A DNA stretch of 64,000 nt. Source: Trema orientale. Its lineage: Eukaryota > Streptophyta > Magnoliopsida > Rosales > Cannabaceae. The notes below the pieces were generated by a model. The model ran no database searches, was not told where the DNA came from, and saw nothing but the letters and a program-made list of their open reading frames with translations. A program made the translations under genes and the position numbers. Below, in pieces: positions 55,407 to 64,000 of the stretch (the stretch's first letter is position 1; every line of letters begins with the position of its first letter). The stretch lies in assembly GCA_002914845.1 (NCBI GenBank), contig JXTC01000128.1, positions 620,524 to 684,523 of the forward strand, in the 5' to 3' direction.

Positions 55407-57740
55407 ATTTGGCTTCTGAAAAAGTTTTTATGCATTATGATGGAATATGGGATGAGAGCAGAAATTATGTTGAATTTAAGATGATTGGAATTCCACTACC
55501 AATTAGATAATTGTTAGAGTTAATATCTTCAGAGCTACACTGGGATATATCAGTCAATAATGTAACAATTGAGTATAGCTCATGCAAGGTTTTTCCCCAA
55601 TAAAGATTGATAGTGATAATTCTACTCAATTTTATTTGGAGTTGAAAAAAAAGGATAAATCACTCACTAGCTACCCATTGTGCCTTACCAACCTGTGATC
55701 TTCAGTGGCTGCAAAAAGAGGAAGAGAAATGGGAGTGGATATTGCAAGTAGTGAAAGTGGTTACTGTACCAATCTAGGATCTTCAATAGCCGCAAAAAGT
55801 AGAAGAGAAATGGGAGTGGATACTTCAAGTAGTGGGAGTAGTTACCTTTTCAAACCAGGCTCTTCAATAGCTGCAAAAAGAGGAAGAGAAATAGGAGTGG
55901 ACACTAGAAGCAGTAGGAGTGCTTACCCTATCAATCCTGCAAAAAGAGGAAGAGAAATGGGAGCAGATACTACAAGTAATGGGGGTAGTTACCTTATCAT
56001 TCCAAGCTCTTCAATAGCTGCAAAATATGTGGGGGACATAGTAGTGGCTACTGCAAGTAGTGGCTGTGGTTACCTTACTATTCTGGGATCTTCAATAGCT
56101 GCAAAATATGGAGGAGAAATGGTTATGGATACTACAAGTAGCAGGAGTGGTTACCTTACCATTCCAGGATCTTTAATAGCTACAAAACATGTGAGGGAAA
56201 TGTTATTAGCTACTGCAAGTACCGATTGTAGTTATCTTACAATTCTAAGCTCTTTAATGGCTACAAAACCTGGTAGTGAAATGGTTGTAGATACTATAAG
56301 CAGTGTTTTGGAATGTGAGTCAACTAACTTTGGTGAAGATGATAAGTTGCCAAACTATATTGAAGCTGCTAATCAATTTTCAGCTTAAATTTTCGAGCAT
56401 TCAAAAGTTGAAGAAGGAAAAAATATTGAAGAAATAGAATCTGAAGTGATCACAGATAAAAATACAGTAGTTGTTGAAGAAGGACAAGTCTACAAGAACA
56501 AGAAATTGCTAAAATCTATGATGAGCTTATATTCATTTAGAGAGCATTTTCAGTATAAAGTGCTTCGCTCATGCCCCAAAAAGTTCAGGCTTGGTTGCTT
56601 GGATCAAAATTGCAAATGGTATTTCCAATCTTCAAAGAATGTGACTACTAATCTATTTATTGAGAGAAAGTTCTACAATATTCATACATGCTCATTGAAT
56701 ATAATGACGGGAGACTATCGACAAGTTAGTAGTAGTGTAGTTGGGGACTGTGTAAAGAAGAAATACTTGAGTACAAAAACGATTTATGCACCAAATGACA
56801 TAATGGGGGACATGATGGATGATTATGGTGTATCTATGAGCTATGAAAAGGTTTGGAAATCACGTGAAAAGGCACTTGAAATGGTGAGAGGAAATCCAAA
56901 AAAGTCTTATCAAAAACTACACAGATGTCTATTTTGGTTAAAGACCATGAATCCAGGATCCTTGCTGAGTTGGAGACAACAAAGGAAGGTTACTTTAAGT
57001 ATCTGTTTATTGCTCTAGAAGCATCAATAAAATGATGGGAACACTGTAAACCAGTCATTATTATGGATGGCACTTTTCTAAGGAACTCATTCGGCTGGAC
57101 ATACTGACAGCTTGTGCTAAAAATGCAAATGAAAATATTTTCCCACTTTCTTTTGGAGTTGCTAACTCTGAAAACAATGCATCATGGATATAGTTTTTTA
57201 CGAAGTTAAGAGAGGCTTATGGAGCTCGTGAAAATTTGGTTATCATATCCGATTGGCATGATAGTATAGCAAAGGCAGTCAAAATTGTGTATCCAGATTC
57301 TACTTATGGCTTATGTGTATTTCACTTGCTGGACAACCTAAAGCTAAAATTCAAGAGAAAAGCAAGACTAATCAAAGAACCTTTCAATAAAGCTGTAACT
57401 GTCTACACTCTTCGAGAGTTTGAATACTACATGGACGAATTAGATAGAGTTGATAACCGAATCAGACCTTGCCTAATTGAAGTAGGGTTTGAAAGATGGG
57501 CAAGAGTATTTTCTTGCAATAACAGATATTCTATAATGACTTCTAACATAGCTAAGTCCATGAACTCTTCAAATAATGTAGCTAGAGGATTGCCAGTAGC
57601 AACTTCGGTAGAGAGCCTAAGAAGTTTAATATAAAGATTTTTTTTGGAATACAAAAATGAAGCTCAAGCAACAATCATAAAACTGGCTACAAAACCAGAT
57701 CAAGTATTGAGGACAAATTACGTTGCATCTTCAAAAATGA
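55407..57740 (+). pseudogene. Mutator-like (MuDR) transposase gene, decayed
   Basis: After an acceptor-like TTTTTGTAG (55398-55406) the frame reads KVFMHYDGIWDESRNYVEFK, the N-terminal domain of plant MULE proteins. A 27-residue repeat array follows (55708-56340). Then comes the MuDR DNA-binding zinc region at 56446-56720 (FRLGCLDQNCKWYF ... HTCSLN). The catalytic domain follows, with the first Asp in IIMDGTFLRNSFGW (about 57061-57100), a second in VIISDWHDSIAKAV (57238-57279), and CVFHLLDNLK. Stops and shifts break it (for example TAA 56386-56388, the end at 57018, TAG near 57190, TAA near 57632). The last readable codons end near 57740. Terminal inverted repeats were not found. Confidence 0.85.
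55708..56340 (+). repeat. 81-bp coding minisatellite, eight units
   Basis: Units of 27 residues of the type AAKRGREMGVDTSSSGS..L...GSSI start at 55708, 55789, 55870, 55939, 56017, 56098, 56179 and 56260. The third lacks its last four residues and the fourth its first. The frame is open through all eight units. They become more diverged toward the 3' end. Confidence 0.9.
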
Positions 57741-58900
57741 AGGTATGTCTATAAACTAGTAACCTAACTACTTTTTTGAAAATTTAAACACTGATGAATT
57801 AAGAATTTTATCTCTATGTAACCTTTATGGTTACTACTAGTATCCTAAACATATAAAGTGTCTTATTTAAAAAAAAAATAGGATAATAGGTACCCAATAA
57901 GAATATTTGCAAACAATAAAATCTCATTTTTATATTTTAAAGTTACTGATCGAGAAGTATCTAGATGAGCTGCTATGAGTTTCAATAAATGTTGAAATGC
58001 TAGTAACTTAACAGGATACTTAGAATTACTGAATAACTATGAAAATGTAAACTTAATTTTGAATCAATATTTGAATATTCAAATCCTTGTTGAATTAAAC
58101 TCATACTCTCTAGTATCTTGTGTGGATAGCTAAATTATATATATATCCATGAATCTATAGATAGATACTTAGGATAATTATTCTGGTTACTACTAGTCAT
58201 CGAAGCATAAATAGCTTATTTAATATATAAATAAAATGACAACATGTACTCCGTGAGCCTATTTGCCAATTCATCTACAAAATTGAATGATAGAAAGTAA
58301 TTAAATGAGATACTTTGAGTTTTTAAGTATAATTATGCTGGAAATTCTGAAAAATAAATTCAAAAAACGATTTTACGGAAAATGAATTCTGCAGTTTTGT
58401 AAACAATTCAAGAACGCAGCATAATAGGTACTTTAAAATTTTTCTTGAAAATTTACAAAACAAAACATAGGATCGTTGATCTAATATAAATTAATTCATG
58501 GATCTTGTTTTAGTTAAAACTTGGAAGCGCTTCACAACCATTGAGCTTTCCCATCTATTCTCTAGAGCCCGTTGAATGGTCCGGTATGTGGGCACTTTCT
58601 TGATTCTAAACGAGAGACGAGTGGACGATCCAGAAGACACTCTCCCTCTGTAAACCCCGAGAAAACCCTAGACAAAAAAAAATTAATTTGTTTAATAATT
58701 ATCATTAGTGTATTCTCTTGAAGAATGAATTTATCATGTTAATTTTTTTGTCTAAAATTTTAGTATGTATATTTCATTTCTTTGATCATAGAAATTGAGT
58801 AGCTATACAATAATGAATTTTGTGAATATGTTGCAGTGAGATACACACAAGAAAGCCAAGTTGAACTATGTGCCTAATTGCAAGCATAAATTATTTTACA
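57741..58900. other. Spacer, nothing recognised
   Basis: AT-rich sequence. A short GC-richer patch lies near 58540-58670 ('cgagagacgagtggacgatccagaagacactc') and carries no frame. Confidence 0.5.
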
Positions 58901-58916
58901 ACATATATGGTTATTG

Positions 58917-61900
58917 TTGTTAATATGAAATAGGCTTAGTTAATTATGTTTACTACTGGGTCCTAAATTGTTTGAGTTCAATAATCATTTATTTTGGCCC
59001 AATAGGTAATAGGAAAGTCTAAATTTGAAATTGTTAGTATTTTTATTTATAATTATCATTTGATTTTAATCCTTTAGCCCAATATCATTTATCTTGGCCC
59101 AATAGGTAATAGGAGAGCCCAAGTTGAAGTAAATATTTCAAGCCCAAGTAATAAGTTAAATAGTTACAAGTAAAATGTATATACATAAGTAAATAGTAAA
59201 AGAAGAATTAATGGTGTAACCATTAACATATTTTAATAATATGCATATACATTCATCAATTCACTTATAAGAATGGAAAATGATGTAAAAGGCCATTAAC
59301 ATATTTTATCTATATATTATTACCATTAAAATAAAAGAAATTCATTAATTACATTAGAAAATAAAACAAAAATTAGGTAAGTCATGTAATCATGCATTAA
59401 TTATTTGAGTGGTATATCCATTATATAGATTTTATGGATATTAAATGTAAATATTATAAGATAATGCATTATTTTTTTTAAGTGGATGAAGCATAGTTAG
59501 GTTAAAAAAATTAATTTAATTGCATGATAAAAAGATAACAAATAAAAAAAAAAGGTTAGGTAAAGGGTGATTATTATTAATATTTTTTTTGAATTAATTT
59601 TAATTATATTTTATGTACATAATTAGCCTATAAATAGGACACTCTTTTGTAAATACAATCAAGTTCCTTCATTTATTTTCCTCCATCTTTCTCTCAAAGT
59701 TTCTATTTCATCTATTGTGATTTCAAGAATTTCCTCTTAGAGTTCTTCAAGTTTCAAGAAAAAAAAAAAGTAATTCTTAGAACTCTTAGTCTTTCAAGAT
59801 TTGTATGTTTTATTGCACTTAAGTTTAAATTCAACCTATGATATATAGAGTAAGAGACCTTATTAAGGTCTGATATTTTTGTCAGACGTATTTCTACATG
59901 TTTACTTAATTTCTGGAAAGTTTTACTTTTTTATCTTACTCCTATAATTTTATAAAAATCATTTAACACAAGTTAGTCGTTAGCTAAGAAAAGCTGTAAA
60001 ACTGATTTTATATAATTAGTTGTATGATTTCAATGGGAAAACGTTTTTATTTTGGGTTGAAATTTTAACTATATGTTCATATATATGTTACTATCATTTC
60101 TAAAAAAATTTATAATTTTTAGATGTCTATAAAATTAATTATAATTTTCGGAATACACAATGTTTCAATATTTCAAAATACTGAAATAAATTCTAAAGTA
60201 TAATTACAAGTGATTAAAGTACTATGAAATTATCTATTTTAGAATTTCTAAATATTATACATAACTTATAATACGTTAGTTATGTGTTTTTAAAATTTTG
60301 AGTTTGTTTGAGTTATAAAATATTCTCGAAAATTCAATCATTCTCGTTTAGTCGTAACTTTAATAATTTTATTACAAATTCTAAATTGAAAAAAAAATGG
60401 TGATAAAAATTGTTCATAATTTCTAAACCATAATCTTTAGAATTATATTTATTTCGTATGGATTTCATGTAAATATTAGAATGTATAGAATTATGTACTA
60501 TAATATGAAATTCTTTAAGGATGTATTACACACCAAAATTCTACAATTTTAATGTGAAACATTATTTTAGGATTTATGTTGTGAATGTTTTCAAACTCAT
60601 AAAATAGGTTTCATATGACCAATGATAGCATATGTTGACATATAAAATGAATGTTGATGCATGAATAATAAATAAAAAGGATAAAGAAGAGGCACGTGGT
60701 TGCAACAAGGTTAAGTGTGTGGTATTTCACTGCAAACACGAAGAACATTTTCTGAGGACATAAGGTAAGTATAATCTCACCTATGGCATGGATAGTTTTA
60801 AAAGTATGTTCTGTTTGAAAAAGAATATTTGAAATGATTAAATGTGATATTTTGCCTATACAAAAGATGTTTGTTTGGCTTATATATATATGCCTTTGAA
60901 AATACATGCCTCTTATGATTTCAAGATGTTATAAATTTACTTTGACAATATTGTTCATTACTTGATAAATATACTTCAATTAAAGGAAGCATCAAGAATA
61001 TGAAATATAAGATTTGGTTTGAAATATGATACAACTATTTATGTCAAAGAGGAGACTAAGTAAAAGATAAGAATATAAAGGTATCGTACCAACCTCCGCT
61101 AGGTGAGGAATTCCTAAGGGAAGATAAGACAGGTCTCCACTAGGTGAGGATTCCCTAGGAAAATATGTTAAATTTATGACCGTTGGTGTTTCAGTAGGGT
61201 CGCTCCCCTTATTCCCAATCGGTAAGTGCGCACTCGGTACGTACACCAGGGCCCATAAGAAAGATAAAAGATTTTATGATAACATATGTGATAAAAGATT
61301 AGTTCATAAAATATAAGTTGAAAGATAACACAAAGATGCAAAAAAAAAAAAAAATTGAACTCTCATAAAATATTGTTTGTATGAAATGTTTTGTGAGTTA
61401 AATTGTACTTACTGAGCGAAAGCTCACGTAGTGTAAATGTCCATGTTGTAGGTACCAAAGGTAAGCAACCTTTATTTTGAATGATGGGTTGACCAGAATC
61501 GAGGCGGGGATGGATGCGAGGCACGGGTCACGAGATACCTCCACAATAAATTCCGTATATGTTTTCATCTTATTACAAGAGACAGTTTATTTAATATGTA
61601 AGATTAAGTTTTATGTTTCCTTAAGTTAATATCGAGACGTTATATTTAAATATGAAATCTTAATTTTAAGTATATTTATGCCTCGAAGATTAAGTAATTA
61701 TTTTGATATATACAACATGACTAATTTTATTTAAATATCCTTACGATATGCATAAATATATTATCTTGAAATATATTTTCAATAATTAAAGATTTTTAAA
61801 TAAATATGTTGTTTTGTTTTGGTATCTAATATATTGATTTAAATAAATGTAAGACTAAATGAGCTTTGTCAAAAAGACTTAAACCCGTCTAAAGAGAGCT

Positions 61901-62191
61901 TGGGATTTAAGAGGTCCATTTGTGACACCTCTCCTCGCCTGGAAGCCCTTTTTAGTTGTGCATTATTTTAATCTCATAAAAAAATATATATAACGTTTTC
62001 TTCAATGATTTGTCTAAATTTATTAATATGACGTTTAGAATAATTAGTTATCTACCTTGGAAAGATTATATAAATAAAAAAAATTGTCATGAACTTTCAC
62101 AGTCTAAGTTTGTGACTTTTAAAAAATATATATATATAAATTACGTTAAGAACGTATGTAGATGTCGGTCTTAAAAAGTCGGGTCGTTACA
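58917..62191 (+). repeat. Long 5' LTR of a Ty3/gypsy (chromovirus-like) element
   Basis: The right end is firm: GGGTCGTTACA (62191) followed two bases later by a primer binding site. A promoter box CCTATAAATAGGA lies at 59627-59639, with a transcript start expected just after. Short repeated modules ('ccaacctccgctaggtgagg', 61089-61146; 'cttactgagcgaaagctcac', 61410-61429) are typical of such LTRs. The left end is uncertain: 58917 (TGTTAATATG) and 59213 (TGTAACCATTAAC) are both possible. A 'ggcccaataggtaatagga' direct repeat (58996 and 59096) lies in the U3 part. A much shorter LTR beginning TGTGACACC at 61921 was considered less likely. Confidence 0.6.
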
Positions 62192-62193
62192 TT

Positions 62194-62205
62194 TGGTATC
62201 AGAGC
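62194..62205 (+). other. Primer binding site, initiator tRNA-Met type
   Basis: TGGTATCAGAGC is the sequence complementary to the 3' end of plant initiator methionine tRNA. It is used as primer by many copia and chromovirus gypsy elements. Confidence 0.9.
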
Positions 62206-62317
62206 GGGTATCCTGCCATCCTATCTCGCATCACTCCGCAACGATTCAATCAACTCAAGTAAGTAAGAATTTCCTTTTAGTATGCTAGTTAACAATAAGT
62301 ATATGTTAGAGAGTAAA

Positions 62318-63157
62318 ATGAATGCCCCGATGATCGATGTCCCGATGGACTAGGAGTTTGGTCAAGTAGAACTTTGTGGAGCCGCAGTAGTGGCTGCCTT
62401 TAGGGCAGGGCAACCACCATATTACCGTGGAGAACCTAAACCTGGAGCATTGGGAGACTGGCTCTACGAAACAGAGCAAATATTGCAGGCGTGCCGTGTC
62501 CGTGAGTACGAATGGACCATTCTCGCTGTTATGCAACTGCAAAATAATGCTTGAGCTTAGTGGCAAGTATCGGGACATTCTCCAATTAGTATGAGTTGGG
62601 ATGAGTTCTGTCGTCTAATCACAACGTATTTTGGAGAAATGGAACACTACAATTTGATTCAGAACTCGTTAAGGGAGACGTCCCAACAACCGATACGAGA
62701 AACTTTGTCCCACTCTCGACGATGGAGACCGTTAGAAGGAGAGATCGCCTTCTCAGGGGCAATAAGTAATTGGACACATCGATTCAACGAGGGAATAGAA
62801 GAGTATTATATATGTTTTACTCGTGATATATTAGATCGTAGTCCTTCTACAGTACCGTCATGGGTTTTGAATGTAGTATACACACGGGGGTTGCCACACT
62901 CGATAATGACTCAACTTCCTCAATCATATCCTAAACTCCCTACTAGAACTTTAATGGCAATGGTCGTTTTCATAGCTGAAATTTCTATAGAGGAGGAAGA
63001 TCAGCAGAGGAGGTTGCAACAACGATTGGATACAGGGAGAACTATGTCCACTAGGCTAGAACTCAACGATAATAATGAGGAAGACTCTGAGGAAGATTCA
63101 AAGGAGGACCCAGAGGAAGACCCGAGCGAACCCTTTGATGATAATATAAGAGAATAG
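62318..63157 (+). pseudogene. First gag-like ORF after the LTR, broken
   Basis: From ATG 62318 the frame reads through TAG 62351-62353, TGA 62552-62554 and TAG 62558-62560. It then stays open from 62591 to the end at 63157. Text such as GEPKPGALGDWLYETEQIL, EYEWTILAVMQLQNNA and SWDEFCRLITTYFGEMEHYN follows the layout of a gypsy capsid domain. The C-terminus is strongly acidic (EEDSEEDSKEDPEEDP). All three stops could come from CAG or CGA codons. A second, clearer gag begins 190 bp downstream, so this may be an extra ORF ahead of gag, or a gag duplicated by a nested element. Confidence 0.55.
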
Positions 63158-63350
63158 ACAATTAGTAAAGTTAAATATAGTTTAAACTCTTTTATGTATA
63201 AACTATGTTTCTATGATCTTGTAAACTATGAATAAGTTCATCAATAAAAGATCTGATGTGTGATATTTCTCCTTTAAATAAATAGTCAAAATTTAGTAAT
63301 TAATAATAAGTTATACCCTGGATTAATGAATAGGAATCTATTAACACAAA

Positions 63351-64000
63351 ATGGCTAGAGGAAGGGGAAGACAAAGAGTTAATCCAATGAACGCTACCGA
63401 AACACCTGACCTAAGTAACCTCGTGACTAACTTGTAACAACGACTCCAAGCACAAGAAGAGGAGATGAGAAACCTCTGTGAGCAACTAAGATAGCAACAC
63501 GAGGCAAACGTTGAACCCCAAGTTGACGCTGAAGAATCGCAGCCTGAAGAAGGAGATCCAGTATTACAACCAGAACCTGTTGTACCTGATCAACGAGTGG
63601 TTCGCCAAGAACCACTATACGAACGCTTCAGAGAGATGCGTCCAGCTGAGTTTGAAGGATCTACTGATCCTTTGGTGGCTGAAGAGTGGTTGTCATCAAT
63701 CCAAACTATTTAGGACTTTATGAACCTTACTGATTAGGAGAAGGTATTATGTGTCTCCTATATTTTGAAGAAGGACGCAAGATACTGGTGAGAGACAGTC
63801 AAAATAAGAAGAAATGTCAGGGAGATGTCATGGAATGATTTCATCCACGAATTCAACCAAAAGTATTACAATCGTATGGCGATGAGGGCCCAACAAAATG
63901 AATTTATTAATATCAAACAAGGGAGTATGACAGTCACTGAGGCGGTAAGAAAGTTCGACCAGCTGGCACGACTGTGTCCCTATTTGGTACCCACTGAGGA
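63351..64000 (+). pseudogene. gag of a Ty3/gypsy element, five in-frame stops, runs off the window
   Basis: From ATG 63351 (MARGRGRQRVNPMN) one frame continues to the window edge. It is broken by TAA 63435-63437, TAG 63492-63494, TAG 63711-63713, TAG 63735-63737 and TGA 63789-63791. It is otherwise unshifted. The capsid (Retrotrans_gag) domain is clear: FEGSTDPLVAEEWL, then SWNDFIHEFNQKYYNRMAMR, QNEFINIKQGSMTVTEAV and FDQLARLCPYLVP. Each stop fits a single C-to-T (or, for the Trp codon, G-to-A) change. The rest of gag and pol should lie beyond 64000. Confidence 0.85.

Noticed and set aside
61921..62191. A short 271-bp LTR beginning TGTGACACC and ending GTTACA
   Set aside because: The ends pair well, but the LTR-like promoter, leader and repeat modules lie upstream of it, so it is more likely the U5 part of a long LTR.
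62194..62205. tRNA-like sequence TGGTATCAGAGC
   Set aside because: It is only the 12-base primer-binding complement of initiator tRNA-Met; no tRNA gene surrounds it.

Overview
The window looks like nuclear DNA of a flowering plant, most likely a eudicot. It is AT-rich and holds intact plant disease-resistance genes (CC-NB-LRR, RPM1-like), a DUF247 gene, and a dense set of plant transposons (Ty1/copia, Ty3/gypsy, PIF/Harbinger, Mutator and MITEs). The style of the NLR proteins and LTRs suggests a Rosales-type genome such as Cannabaceae, but this is a guess. No bacterial, organellar, tRNA, rRNA or CRISPR features were seen.

Layout. 1-4.39 kb: part of a gypsy-type LTR (minus) abutting the 3' end of a Sirevirus-like copia element (3' ORF, two polypurine tracts, 3' LTR). 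4.39-11.06 kb: a broken NLR (copy A) and its 3' flank, which is interrupted by a 1.4-kb LTR-like insertion and by a 3.06-kb rearranged LTR composite with inverted ends. 11.79-16.85 kb: a decayed PIF/Harbinger transposon. 17-22.5 kb: LTR-derived and MITE sequence with no genes. 22.98-32.48 kb: a full-length Ty3/gypsy Tat-type element on the minus strand with 613-bp LTRs, a second RNase H domain, no integrase, and a spliced antisense gene. 34.0-46.35 kb: three NLR reading frames in tandem (34.0, 38.9 and 44.1 kb). 48.1-49.4 kb: an intact DUF247 gene (minus). 51.9-54.1 kb: a copia LTR with a pol scrap. 55.4-57.7 kb: a dead Mutator transposase whose N-terminal part is an eight-unit 27-residue repeat. 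59-64 kb: a long gypsy LTR, its primer binding site and two decayed gag-like ORFs running off the window.

Main point. Three of the NLR copies (A at 4.4 kb, 38.9 kb and 44.1 kb) share the same acidic Ser/Phe/Asp C-terminal tail and the same roughly 1.1-kb 3' flank, so they are one duplicated unit. Within it the ATP-binding engine has been lost in different ways. Copy A keeps a good P-loop but is broken by a stop, a frameshift and a deletion. The 38.9-kb copy is a full-length open frame in which P-loop, kinase-2, GLPL and MHD motifs are all degenerate. The 44.1-kb copy is open but lacks the NB/ARC1 region by an in-frame deletion. Only the 34.0-kb gene is a canonical NLR. The duplicated 3' flanks act as empty-site controls that let three insertions be bounded to the base pair, with target duplications AAGAG, ATATA and TACTTAATA.

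Almost every premature stop in the transposons can be explained by a C-to-T change, as expected of long-methylated, silenced DNA. All calls come from reading the sequence; no database search was run.
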